Below, piece by piece: positions 25,449-38,757 of a stretch of 64,000 nucleotides of DNA. The position numbers and the translations under genes are program-made. This stretch comes from Monosporascus cannonballus (Eukaryota > Ascomycota > Sordariomycetes > Xylariales): NCBI GenBank assembly GCA_004154925.1, contig QJNS01000144.1:62001-126000 (forward strand). Direction: 5' to 3'. Numbering within the stretch: the first letter of the stretch is position 1; each line of letters starts with the position of its first letter. A model generated the notes under the pieces. That model saw only the letters and a list, made by a program, of their open reading frames with translations. It had not been told where the DNA came from and did no database searches.

Positions 25449-25614
25449 ATCAGGACCCCATTTTGGAGGTTGTGGCTGCGCCTGCGGCGCAGCAGGCGTA
25501 GCCACAGCTATAGCTTTTGATCAAGAAGTATCTGTCAGGGGTCCAATGTATCAGCTAAACTCCTTTAAGAATAATACTTATAAAAACAACAAAACCTCCA
25601 AAATAGGGCCTGAT
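25449..25614. mobile_element. Short inverted-repeat (MITE-like) element at the block edge
   Basis: The left arm 25449-25471 (ATCAGGACCCCATTTTGGAG..) and right arm 25593-25614 are inverted copies with only a few differences. Nested just inside the left arm is a 14-bp stem, 25472-25485 with 25492-25505, having one mismatch (GTGGCTGCGCCTGC). The element is about 166 bp with no coding capacity. No convincing target duplication is visible, so the exact ends are uncertain. Confidence 0.6.
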
Positions 25615-28600
25615 AACAAATTATGATTTTTTCGTTCCGTTTGGTACGTTTTTATATAAATTCGTAAAAATTATTAATATTAATTTTGGCAATATATGCT
25701 AATTACGAAATTTTTAATATTTTAACCTATATAATTTAATATAAATTTTTTTTTATTTTTTAATATAATAATAATTTTAATTAATACGAAATAAAAATTA
25801 TTATAATAAAAAGATAACTTAAAATCCCGATTGGTACATATTATAACTTTTTACCCCCTTTAAGTTAATACGATAATAATATAATCTTATAAGCCAAAAT
25901 AATAATATATAAGGTTTAAAATCGCCTGTAATAAATCCCGAAATATATTTTTTTAATTAATTAAGTACGGGTAATATATTTAAAAGTTTAAGATAAATAT
26001 TTTAAATTTTTAAATATTTAACTTTTTAAAATAAAACGTTTATTTTTATTTAATATTTTTATTAGTTTTTTATTAATATAAACGTAATTAACTTATATAC
26101 CAATATTATATATACGGCCGATAACCTTATAAAAACTTTACGCCGTTAGTTTATTTCCTTTATATTAAACGTTATATTTAGCGGGTAAAACCGTATTTTA
26201 CGAAAAAAATAAATTAATATGGTATATAATTTGGTTTTTAAAAAGTTTAATATTTTTTTTATTATTAAAATAAGCTTTGGGAAATTTTTAATTATTTAAA
26301 CCTTTTTGTTAATAACTAATTTAATTATTATTTAAATCGTATTATTAATAAAGTTAACGAAAAAATAACAAATTTTTATATTAATAATTTTATATTTTGG
26401 TTTTATTTTAATATTTGCAAATACGAAAAAACTTAATCCAAAAATATTTAATTATATAATTATTAAATAATATAACCATATTTTTTTTAGTTTTAAATAA
26501 ATATTAAATAATTAATTTTAAATTGTTATATAAAATTTTATTTTCGAATTATATTATAATTTGGTTATTTTTAATAAAATATATTTATTATAAAAATTTA
26601 AAAATTTCCGGTTTAAATATGTTAATATTCGTAACTTACGTTTTATTTTTTTATCCATATATATTAATTTATATATATAATAATTATTAATAATATTATA
26701 AAAAAAATTACAAAATATGATAAATTTCGTTAAATCGGCGGTTTAACTAGATATGGTTATAAGGCGGAAATCCGGCATTTTAATATTAATTGTTCCGAAA
26801 TCGATATTATTATTTTTCTTATACTTAAAAATTAACGTTCAAATTAAAAGTATTTAAATTTTTAATAATTAATATATTTAGATTATTAAGTAATATCCCT
26901 TTAATTTAACTTAATAATTTACATTTTATTATTAAAATTATTATTTATATTAATAATAAAACGAAAATTATAAATATTTATAATTACTTAATTAAAATTA
27001 TAATAAACTGAGGATATTCGTTAAAAATTATAAAAAAATTATTAAATTTTATAATTCCCAAACACTTTATAAAAATTAAATTTGCATATATAATAATTTA
27101 AAATAATTAAATAATTTTATCCGTATTATTATATTTATTATTATTTTTTGATTAAATATAACAATTCTGGATATTAATCGAATAATATAATAAAATATAC
27201 TGCAAAATTTTTCGATTAAAAATTTATAATAATAATTTAATTAAACGGTTCGTAATTATAAGTAATTAAGCATAATTAATTATAAATAAGCTATATTATT
27301 TATACCTTATTAAGCGTTTAATAAATATAAAATTAAGCTATTTATTTCAAAAAAGGTTAAAATAATAAAAATAATTTAGGCCCGGTAAATTAAAAATCAT
27401 ATTACCTATAAGAATATAAAAGTCGTAATAAAAAACGACGTAACGGATTCGGATAATAAAAAAATAATATATAATTTATCGCAAATAATCTCGATTAAAA
27501 CGAAATAATTATTAAATTTTAATTTTAACTTTCGGCCGGCCAAAATATTATCCATAAATTTCTGAAATAAAGTAATTTTAACTTATAGTATTGGATAAAA
27601 TTAAGGCCTTAATAATATGTATTATTTAACAGTAAATATATACGTAAGATAATTTTAATATATTTTTAAAAAATAAAGTTATTATGTTAAAAAAATCGTA
27701 ATAATTTAATTCCGGCTGGATTTTATTATAATATATATACGCTTAATTTTTTTTATATATTTAAGCTTTTAAATTCGAAAATATTTGCATAAAAATAACT
27801 AAAAATTAATTCGGTAAAAATAATTATTTAGGAAATAATAAAATCTTAATATAAATAACGGGCAAACGAATTATTTTTTACGTAATAGTTTTTATTTAAT
27901 AATAAAAAGGTAAAATAAATATTTATTTTTATTAAACTTAAACGGTTCTTATTTAATAAATTTCCGAATAAATTAAATAAAATTAAAGGTTTATATTTAA
28001 TTTAAAATATAATCGAATTAATCAAGGCGGTCCCCGGTTTCGATAAATAATAATAATAGAATATTTTAAAAAACCGTTTATGTTTTACGTTATATATAAT
28101 ATACGAAAAAATTATATTTTCGATTTTATAAAAAATATAAGTAATTTTCCGCAGGCGGCGAAATTTATTTAATCGGAAATAATAGTATCATATTCCTATA
28201 CCGCAAACCGATTTATATAAGTTACGGATTATTATTACGTTATAAATTTAATAAATATTAACAAAAATTAAAGGGCCGCCTTAAATTACGTCCCGTCCTA
28301 ATTAAAATATATTATATACGGTCGTTCGGTTTAAATTAATAACTAATAATTTAATAATAATCTTAATAATTTAAATATTAAACCGGTATACGGTTTATAT
28401 ACTTTTATAATTTAAAATCGCAATTTTGGTTATAATAACGCCTATATTTATATACGTAATTCGCAATATATTAAGTAAGTTTAATTAAAAACTTATTTCG
28501 CCTTTTTTATTTATAATGTTAACGCAAAATTTATCGTTTTTAAATATTTTTAACTTTTTAATTTTAGTTTCGTTACCGTATTTATATTTGTATAATTCGT

Positions 28601-29369
28601 TTCCTTTTATATCGTTACCGGAATCGCCGGCGTTACCAAAACATAATAATCCGTAATTTAACGTTATAAATAATATATTAGAAAAAAAAATCAAAATAAT
28701 AATTTTTATTAAAATTAAAAAATTACGTATTAAAAACAAATAATATTTATTAAATAATAATATTAGTACTAAATTAAAAAATAATTACGATATTAAATTA
28801 AAAAACAGGAAACGAAATTCCGTTAATCCTAATTAAAACCGATAACAAAAAACGCGTTTAATTTTGGTACGGCGTTACGGTCCTAAAACGCGATAATTAT
28901 AAATATTTACATAATATTAATTAAAGCTATTAATATATTATTTATTTATTAAATTTGATATTTTTATTAATTTTTAATTCGTTAAATTGTATATGAAATA
29001 TTAATTCGTTTTAATCTGGATTAATTATATGCCGTAATAAATATATAATAAATCTTTTTAATTAAGAAATTAATAAAATTTTATATTATATGATTCGAAT
29101 TATAATTTATCGCAATTATTAACAAATTATCCCTTTAACTTTTAGCCTTTAATTTATGACGCCGAATTAAAAATTTTTCAATCTTATTTTCCGCTTTTTT
29201 TTCGAATTTATCGTATTAGTTTTTAAAATATTTTTATTTCTTTTAATTTTTAAGATATTTTAATTCGGATTGAATAATTAGGATAGGTAATTAATTATGT
29301 AGGTAAATAAATAATATGGATAATTTTTCGCCAATATTAAAAAGGCCATTTTTTCGCCATTGATATAAC

Positions 29370-29700
29370 TGTTCTGGCGTCCGCTTTTTTCTAAATATTA
29401 ATTCGAAACGTTTAAGATCTTGGGTTTGCAATAAATTCTTATTAATTACGTTTTGTAACCTTATTTTTTTGTAATTAAGATTAATATTTATTGGCGTACG
29501 GTCCTAATCAATATTTTTCGAAGCCACCCGTATACTTTGTCGTTATTTTGTTGGAGATTTTGGTAATTATTTCTTTTTCGAACTGGGGCTTTTTGGTTCC
29601 TTTAGTAAAAGTTAACGGCCGGATTTAGCTTTTTTTTTCCTTGCCGCGTTTTTCCTTTATTAACGTAATTAAATCCCCAGCTAATTCTAAGAATTCCTTT
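29370..29700 (-). pseudogene. Short relict coding patches, unrecognised
   Basis: On the minus strand, runs of about 20-40 codons without stops have protein-like composition, for example QDLKRFELIFRKKRTPEQLY near 29,410 and EFLELAGDLITLIKEKRGK near 29,670. They look like remnants of coding sequence destroyed by RIP. I do not recognise a family, and the frames are not connected. Confidence 0.3.
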
Positions 29701-31545
29701 ATATCAAAATCTCATATAAATATAGTAACAGTTAGATATTCCGGGTAACCGCCGAAATTTTTAATATTAGTACCGAATATGTTATAGTACTTAAAAATCT
29801 AATTTTTATATAAGGTTATTTATTTGGCAGCTAATTACATATAATTACGGATTTTCTTTTTAATTAATATTATGAAAATAATGTCCATATAATATATATT
29901 ATAGGATATATTACGGTTTTGTATTCCTTTTAATTGGGATTATAAACTTACTATATCGCTAATATTATCCATATTATGCAAATTATTATAAATTATAAAT
30001 TCTCGAAAACGATTAACGGCTTAAATTATACGGTTTTTTAAAGAATATACGCCGGTTAAATTTATAATATAAAGGATATTTGTTTTACGGTTCCAAAAAC
30101 TTATTATCCAGTAATTCGTATTATTCGTATTAATAACTTTATTATTATATTTTGATATAAGAAAAAAGATAAATAATGCTATATATTATTTAGTAATTTT
30201 TTCAGGGTTTAATAAAAACGAAATTTAAAAATTGTTAAAATATATAAATATGTTTTTTATTAACTTTTTATCAATTATGTATATATAATAAAGTTTTTAA
30301 AATATTTATTTAAATATTATTTTGAAATTATCGTAAATAAAATACGTATTAATATATATATAACGGTAAGCAATTTACGTTTTTTGGTATATAATAATAA
30401 AATTTACCTTATAAAAACCTTATAATATTAGCATTTTATCGAATAATTATTTAATTTAAAAAAGGTTTATTTCATAGGTTGGGGCAAAGTTTGGAAAAAT
30501 AATATATATAGCAGAAAATAAGGTACGAAAAATGGCGCCGTAATTAATATAATTTATATCGAAAGTTAACTTAACGCCGTTACGATCTTTATATACGTTT
30601 TAATTTTTTGCTAAGTTGCCGTATATTTTCCGAATACGATTACCGTATTTTATTTTATTAAACGGTAATAGTATTATTATAATAATTGCATAATATTAAA
30701 TATATATAAATAAATAATTATAAATAAAAGATTTAATAATATTATAAATTTATCGATATAAATTCGGCCTAATTAAAACTAAAAATATAAATAACAGATA
30801 TAAAATATAATAAATAAGGTAAAATTCGTATATTAAATAATTATCGAATATATTATTAATATAAATAAGAAATTTATAAAATTTATAATATACGAATAAA
30901 ACTTATAAATACTTAATAAATTATAAAAATATTTTAAAGTAATATACATAATCAAAATTAAAATATATGTAAATTTTAGGACTATATAATTATAAATATA
31001 TAAATTATTATATTTATATAAGTTAATAAGTATAAATAAAGAAATTAACGTTATTTTTTTATAACAAAATAATAATATATAAGGAAAGAATTTAATAATT
31101 ATATACAAATTATACGAGGTTTATATTTTATTATAAATTTCTTAATATAATTTCTAAAATTATTTCGATTAAATATATATTAAATATAATTATTATAATT
31201 ATTTAATATATAATTAATATTATTTATTTAATTATAATTTCTTATAATTTCAAATATTTATTATACCTTAACATATAAAATTACGTTATTTACGATATAG
31301 TAATCATTAATTAGGTTTTTTTTATTTAATATCCGAAATCCATATTATAATATATACTTTTATATATTTTACGATATTATAAAAGGTAAATAAATTCTTT
31401 GCCGATATAATAAAGGTAATTTCCGTTATAGCTTTTAATAATATACCCCGAACAAACCCAAAAAACCTTATTCGCCCGGTTAAAAAAGTTAGATTTGCTA
31501 ATAATATCCCTAAGGAATAACCTGTTTCCGAAAAAAACCTACCCC

Positions 31546-31711
31546 CCAAAAATAACCTTAAGAACGGGTAATAAAATCTCGGACCAAAAAATAGCCGGAA
31601 CAGATATTAAAATAAAAATAATTTGCTCCAAAAAATAACCTTAAGGATAAATAACAAAATCCTTAATTAAAAAATAGCCGGAACCAGTACCAGAATAACC
31701 TGCGATAAGGC
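31546..31711. repeat. Tandem duplication, unit about 82 bp
   Basis: Two adjacent units begin at 31546 and 31628. Both carry AAAATAACCTTAAG near the start and AAAAAATAGCCGGAAC about 40 bp later. A partial earlier unit may end at 31524 (AATAACCTG). The units differ mostly at A/G and C/T positions, as expected after RIP. Confidence 0.6.
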
Positions 31712-34700
31712 GAAACCGATAACGTAATCCCGATTAAGGCATTTTCGTATTAACCAAATAACATTTGATTATCCTAAGATATAAGATATTTTTTACAGAA
31801 AATACATATTATACGTAACTGATTCCAAATATTAAATATATATTATAAAGGTATATTAATATAACGGAAAATTAAAAGGAAATAAATACCTTATATTTTG
31901 GTATTAATGCAAATACATATTAATTAGGAAAATCTTATAATTATTAAAAATTTATAAATTCGGTAATATTACAAAAGGTTTATATTACGAATAGAACTTT
32001 TTATTACTGAAAAGTACGGTATTTATATAAGTATTAAATATTAATAAAATAATTCGGGATATTTTTTGTAATAATAACCGGCAGAACAAAATTTACGTTG
32101 TAGCAGATTATGCCGGCCCTATAAGTTATTAAATTATTAAATTAGTTACGGATTTTCGATTAATTACGGTTTTTGCAATTTAATAAAATAGTTATATAAA
32201 TTAAGTATTATATAAATAATATGAAAAAAATTTATAACTTTATAAACCGGGCCGCCTGGCCAAAAAATACATATTATATAATTATTTTATAGATATTATA
32301 ATTTACGGAATTATGCAGGTAATAAATATATAAATTATATATAGAAACGCGGCGAAAAATATTTATACGTAATTCCCAAAAAATCGGCATTATTATATGG
32401 TCCAAATAAAAATTTTTAAAAGGATTTAAATGCAGATATTATGCTTAAAACGAACAAATTTTTGGAACCCGAAAATGTAAAAAAAGTTATTAATATATAA
32501 GTTATAATAATACGTAAAAAAAGGCAAAACGGGAGAAAAGAATTTCAAAAAATACTTAAAAATATTAGTTAATAAATTAATTACAAACGGAATATACGAA
32601 TTAATCCGAAATTATGCATTATATTTAATTATAGATAATATAATATTTTTATATAATTTCATAAAAAATAAAACGTTTAAATAAGATATAATTAATTAAA
32701 ATTACGCAAATTATAAATTTAATTATTTATATTAATTTTATTAATAATTATACCGTATACCATATTATAAAATATTATTTTTTTATCCGCAGTTTTATTA
32801 TTAAAGGCGAATAAGTTATGTTAATATAACGATTAAATAATTGCGATAATATATAAAACGATTTCGAAATTAATTAATTAGGATAACGTAAGTAATAAAA
32901 TTATATTAATATTAAAATTATAATATAAATGTTATATTATTTATAAAAAAGTACAAAATAATAAAAAAGTAAAATATTATATTAATAATTTATTTTCGTC
33001 CGATAAATCCTTATTTTGCTTATTTAACGATAACGATAATGATAACGGACCGTTTTAATCAAGATTATTAATTAAGTTATCGATAATTTGTATTATAAAA
33101 TTATAATTTTTTTTCGTATGCAAAATATTACGGTTATCTGGAGCTAAATTATCCCTAGTAAATTTAATATTAAAAACTTTTTAAATAATTACGTTAAAAT
33201 TATTTATAAGTTAATTTTCGTTTTTTATTATATCCTGTTAATTAAGCTTATTTACGTCATTAATAATAGGTACGGTATTATTAAAATCGATAAATTTAAT
33301 TTCCATAATTTTACGGCTTACGGCCAAAATATTTTTGAAATTTTAGCTGTTTTTTTAAATCCGAAACGGATATTTTTTGATAAGCCAGAAATTCCAAAAT
33401 AAAAAATAGGTGCGTTCGAGAATTTCGTTGTGAAAGTCTCGAATAATATAACGTTTATTTCGTAAAAAAATATAACGGGTATAAAATTTGCGTTATAAGG
33501 ATATACGGTACCTAATTAAAAACGAATTTTGAAAAAAAAATAATATTAACGTTATATATATTATTTTTTCACCGGCGGAATTCGTTAACAAGCCATAGAT
33601 TATAATATTCGCCCTTTCGGTTAAGTACTTTTTATGTTTTTTTTAAATTTTGTCGGAATTAGATTTAATATTAAAATCGAATTAATAAATGCTTAATTTA
33701 ATATTGCAAAACGTAATATCCAGTTAAAGTAAAATATTTTTTGCCGTAATTAAATTAATTAGCCTTATAAAAAAGGAATAATAATATTAGTATTAACCGC
33801 TTAATATAATTAATGTCGCCATATTATATAATATATAAAAAAATATAAATAAATTTAAGCTTTTTTAAAAAAAAATAATTTCGAAATTTTTTATCGATAA
33901 AAGTAATATCGATTAATAATTAGCTATTATTTTTAATAAAGTTAAAAAAGTTATCGCCTTATAAAATATCGGCCGTATTAAAAATATTTCCGGTCCCGTA
34001 ATTATTTAATAAAAGGGCTTTATTCGGCATATTTTGATTAAAATCACGCTGCTTAAAAAATAATATAAATAAGTTATATTCCCGAATTAAAAAATAAAAT
34101 ATTTACGAATTATCCGTTAAATTATTTATATTATTAAGTAACGTATTATTAATAAATAATAATTAAAAATTTTCGTCGGAAAAATCCTTATTTATTAACG
34201 TATTCTAATTAAGACCCCGCGATATTTCTCTTAATCTGGTGTAACTAAAATATTTAGAAATTATTTTATACGTAATAAATTTAAATTTAGCGACGGTTAA
34301 CCGGAAGTATATATATTTTATAAATTCGGTAAATTCGGTTTTCGAAAAAAGGTTTTCGATTAAGGTATTCCGGAAAACTTTATATACGTTAAACGTTTTT
34401 ATTATAAATGGTTCGTATTAGGTACGTAATTTTTGTAAAAATTACGCAAATATATAAATATTATATATATAAAAAATAAAAAATTCGAAAAGGTAAAATT
34501 TCGACGATTTCTAATATAATTACATTATTTTATTTAAAGATTAACGATTCGTTTTTAAAATTACTTATATTTAATATATTCCGGTTATATTATCGGGCTA
34601 ATAAGTATGTATAAATATAAATAAAAAATTTATTTAAATATGAAATAAAGTAAAAATAAAAAAAGCTACCGTTTTTTATTATATGGATCGGTTGTTTTAA

Positions 34701-35280
34701 TTTAACTAATTTATATTTTCCGAATATAATTAATTATTTTCTAATTTTTATAAATAAGATAAAAATATTCCGAAAACCGATAAAATTATTTTTTTAAATC
34801 TATATATTTTTTAAAAAAACTTCTAATAAATATTATAAATATTGTTAATAGTGCCTTTATTTTTATTAATTATACCTAACGAAATCGAACGGCGTTTATT
34901 ATATAAAATACGTTTTAATTTAAGAAAGCCGGGAAATTTTTAGTTATTATGTTTATAAAACGTATTAATAAAAATAAAAATTAAAATCCAGATAATATTA
35001 ATTACGAATTAACAAAAAATATTAGGCGGTATTAGATATTATTATAATATTTTATAAAACCATTTTATTTTATAATGTTAATTAGGTCGGAATATGGATT
35101 ATTTTAACTTTTTTTAAAGATACGGTTATAATAGCAAATAAAAGTGGTAATAATATTCCGCATAACGGTACCGTATCGAAACGTTATATTACGAATATAA
35201 TATTAAATACTAAAATTATTATATTAAAATACGATATCGCTTTATTATACCTGGTTATAAAACATAATTTATTTTAATTA

Positions 35281-36240
35281 AAATTATATAATTAAAAAAA
35301 TTAATATAATTACCTTAATTTCTTCCGTTAATCGAATTATATCATTCTTTAACGTATATTAATTTTTAAAATATTTAGCCTTTTTAATATATCGATATTA
35401 TCCTGTAATAAATTTGAAGATAAAAAAAGCTTGCTTAATAAATAAGGCAAATAATTGCCGTTAATTTTAGAAATTATTTTAACCATAATAATTAAAATTA
35501 TAAAAAAAAGATATATAAAAATATCCGGATCGTTATTATTATATAACCGCTTCGTTTTTCATTTTGCATTATACGATTATTTTTTTAAAGTATATAATTA
35601 CTTGGTTTAAAAGCTTAAACTAATTAAAGGTAAACGTTTTTATAAAATGTTAATTTTCGTCTAAAGTAATATGGATTATTTTAATATCGAATAATATTTT
35701 TTCCGGCGGGCGACGGAATTTAAGCCTTTTTGCGAAAATTATAAGTTTTCTGTATAATATATTATAGTATTTGCGTATAACAGGGTCCTAATTAGCCGGA
35801 ATTAAAAATTCCTGCCAATTTTCGTATATTAATAACTTTTCGCGTATTTATTTTTCTTTTAAGACGTTAATTAATCGGTTAATCTGAACGGTCGAATTAG
35901 TAGTTCGGCCTGAATCGTCGTAAAGAACTTAACCACAAATAAAATTTTTAAACGTTATATTAATTTTTTATGTTAATGCCAGAAATTTAAGGTACGCGTA
36001 CGTATATTTTGTTCTAAGGGCGTAACCCGGTAGAACTAGGAAAATTCGGATTTATCGTATTTTAAAAAGGGGGATAATAACGTAAAGGGCTCGGGCTATA
36101 GCTATTATACACGTTGGGGTTTAGGAATGGCAAATAAGTCCTGATTAACACCAGAATGGTATTAATAATAAGCTATAGCAGAAATAACGGTATATATATA
36201 TATATATTTATAAAAAAACGTTTTGTAATTAAGTTATTAT
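35281..36240 (-). pseudogene. Relict protein-coding frame destroyed by RIP, unrecognised
   Basis: Read on the minus strand from 36240, one frame gives about 320 codons of protein-like sequence broken by about twenty stops, all TAA or TAG and none TGA, as expected when CAA/CAG/TGG codons are hit by RIP. Best-preserved parts are IAIARALYVIIPLFK, VLPGYALRTKYTYAYLKFL, VLYDDSGRTTNSTVQINRL, IREKLLIYENWQEFLIPA and KRLKFRRPPEKILFDI. A GTAATT donor-like site follows EEIK near 35300. The frame starts about 30 bp inside the right inverted repeat of the candidate 10.7-kb element. I cannot name the family; it does not show transposase, reverse transcriptase or tyrosine recombinase motifs that I recognise. 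Confidence 0.4.
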
Positions 36241-36304
36241 GGATTTTCGTTTTTTTAAAAAAGCAAATGTACCAAACGAAGCCGTTTTTACGTAACTATA
36301 ACTT

Positions 36305-36416
36305 AGGCCTCGCTGGCTCGTTACGGGGATTTGGGATTTGATTGGTTAATATTTAACGTTATGGAGCGGTACTTGAGTGACTTTGAAGAAATTGAAAAAA
36401 CGAGCCAGAAAGGCCT
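36305..36416. mobile_element. Short foldback (MITE-like) element
   Basis: Inverted arms 36305-36322 (AGGCCTCGCTGGCTCGTT) and 36399-36416 match at 16 of 18 bases and enclose 76 bp of near-normal composition. The element stands out from the AT-rich surroundings. There is no coding capacity and no clear target duplication. Confidence 0.6.
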
Positions 36417-38327
36417 GAGCTAGCTGAGGTAAGTGGATTCATGGTTTTCTTAGAAGTAATCGATTGGCCGCCTTTTAACGATATCGGTAATATCGACTAA
36501 AAAATCAAGAATTTTAGTGGTTTCGACGTTATTAATAAAATCTTTTAGCAGGTGTTAACCGTACGGAAAATAAAAAATCAATTTCTAGATATTTTTAAAG
36601 TCGAAAAACCTATTTTATTTAATTAAATACTTAATTACTTCAACCTTTTACGCGTATTAAAAATCCCTTTTTACCTTATATATCATAACGTTTTTATCTT
36701 TGTTTTTTTTAATCTGGTATTAAGTTTAATTTTATTCGCTAATAACTATAATATAACTAATTAATAATTATTAGCTTAACTAAACAACCAACTTTTATCA
36801 GTTATATTCGTAACTAATACTCTATATATTCTTATTAGGATTTATAAAAAGTTCTATCTTAATCTTACTTTTTAAACTATAACGGCCTAAAGTTTTACAA
36901 ATATTCTCTTTATTAAAAGATTAACTTCTTAAAATTTCTGCTTATCTTTTTCGTATAACCAGATTTCTATTAAAAACAATTTTAGTTTAATAATAACTCT
37001 CTGCATTTTGTAAGTTTAATAATACCATTTTTAATTAAGCGTTATTTAACTGAAATTGAGAAAAAAAAATCTTAATGTAATTTCGTTAACTAATAATATA
37101 ATACTTATAATTTCTTAATAAAAACTAAATTTAAAAAGCTTATTTATATTTCTACCCATTTTTGGATTTTATGATTACGAATTTAAACAATTTTAATATT
37201 TTATACTTCTTATTTTTACGTAATTTTAAACGAGTATTACATTTTATAGCAACGTAAAATTTTAATTTGTTAAAGCGTTTAAATATATATGCTTTTATTT
37301 AAATACGCTTAAATTCGTAATTATTTATATAATTTAATAATTTAATAAAAGTAATAAACTAAATTAATATTTTAATGCAATTAATACATTTATAATAAAA
37401 TATACAAATTTCGATTAAATTAAATAATAATCTGCAATATAAACAAATAACTCTCAAATATAATTATAATATAACTAATTAAAAATTATTAGCTTAATAT
37501 AATTACCAACTCCTTTTTATTATAACTGTAATTATTATAAGATATAGTTTTATTAAAATTACTATTACGTTCTATTCTAACTTTACCTTTGTGGGTTTAA
37601 AAAGCTATATTTTAACAGTAACTGAAAATCGAAAATTAGTAAATTAAAAATAAATATAATTTTTATAATATTTTTACTTAGCAAAATCTCTTTATATTCG
37701 GCATTATATTTTTTCTACGCCTATATATATACTTTACAATTTAAGCATTTACTTTAAGTTAACATATTCTTATATAACTATATAAACCATTTAAACACCT
37801 TAATATTTTTAATATTAACTAGTATTTTTATAAAAGAATTTAAAAAATCTTTTAAAAAAGTCAAACTTTAAAATATTTTTTATTTTAAACAATTCAAAAT
37901 TATTTAAAACATAAAGAACAATTATATTTTCGCAATATACATAATTATAAAAATTCGTCGATTAAAGGTTAAAGTTAAAAATTATATATATTGCGAAAAA
38001 ATAAATAATATTAGAAGGATAAAATAAATTTAAAACTTTATAAATTATAATGTAAATATTTATAAACTCTTTTTATTAATCAACTTCTTTAAACATTAAA
38101 AAGTTAAATTATAATTCTGTTTTTATAAAGTTCGAAATTATAAGAAAGTATATTTATATACACAAAACTTATTTATAATACTTAATTTTTATTAAATATT
38201 CTATTTTATCATAAAAGCTACTTAAGCTCTGTTTTAAATATTTACGAAATTTTATTAACATTATATTAATATTAATTTCTTTCTATTTATGAAGTTTATT
38301 TTATTATTATAATATTTTTTGGCGTTA
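36417..38327. other. RIP-mutated DNA without recognisable feature
   Basis: About 1.9 kb of AT-rich sequence. Apart from TAAGTGGATTC at 36430-36440, I see no repeat, gene relic or structured element. The lower CpG content compared with the block to the left suggests a different source sequence. Confidence 0.4.
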
Positions 38328-38451
38328 TGTTACGGCACAGAAGAACAAGAGTCTAGCCATTACACCACTAAAAGTGGAACGTTGTCAGGTCGAGCTCTGA
38401 CCGCCTTGTTCTGCCCTATATACCTACTAGGTGCCACTTGGAACTGTGACA
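38328..38451. repeat. 124-bp structured repeat, copy 1
   Basis: This segment begins TGTTACGGCACAG and ends CTGTGACA. It is repeated at 58200-58325. Potential stems are AGAACAAG/CTTGTTCT, GTCAG/CTGAC and CCACT/AGTGG, giving a three-way, cloverleaf-like fold. On the minus strand GTGTAATGGCTAGAC resembles the D-arm/A-box of tRNA-Glu-like genes, and TATATAG lies near that strand's 5' end. The TGT..ACA ends also allow a very short LTR, but no target duplication is seen (CGTTA versus GGGTT). Confidence 0.65.
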
Positions 38452-38609
38452 GGGTTTTAATTCAAATTATATAAAAATTGAAAAAATTAAGTTTTTGTTA
38501 TAATTATCGATAATAGGTGTAATAATTAAAAAAGCGCTATTTTTGGAATTTTTTTTTCGAAATCTTTTATTTCCTTTTACGTATATTAATTTATAAAAGA
38601 AAATACTTG

Positions 38610-38757
38610 AAAAATGTTTTATATAATAAAGTAAAGTAGGATATTACGTTTATAATCACCTTCGGCTAATTAAAAAGTTAGGGTTTTACATATATATTAA
38701 AGACTTCTTTTTCGTTATAAATTTACTTTTAAAGCATATTATTACGATTATTATTTA
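38610..38757 (+). repeat. Repeat split by transposon, left part (copy 1)
   Basis: From GTAAAGTAGGATATTACG onward this matches 53489-53626. The match resumes after the transposon at 42914. The differences are mostly RIP-type. The repeat is therefore older than the inserted Fot1-like element. Confidence 0.7.

Larger units (their letters stand above)
25621..36295. mobile_element. Candidate ~10.7-kb element with weak terminal inverted repeats, heavily RIP-mutated
   Basis: CGTTTGGTAC at 25638-25647 has its exact inverse at 36269-36278. Alignment outward without gaps gives TTAYG at both ends (25621 and 36295), and in both copies a GGCCT lies exactly 26 bp outside CGTTTGGTAC. Short inverted-repeat elements sit just outside each end. 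The interior is strongly mutated and carries a relict minus-strand frame near its right end. Eight central bases of the proposed inverted repeat do not match and no target duplication is clear, so chance or a composite origin remains possible. Confidence 0.35.

Noticed and set aside
25621..36295. Starship-type giant element
   Set aside because: A tyrosine-recombinase (DUF3435-like) captain could not be recognised in the relict frames, and the ends are inverted rather than short direct repeats. Kept only as a generic candidate mobile unit.
38328..38451. Genuine tRNA gene
   Set aside because: Only the D-arm/A-box part resembles a tRNA. The acceptor, anticodon and T arms do not fit standard lengths, and the B-box is imperfect.
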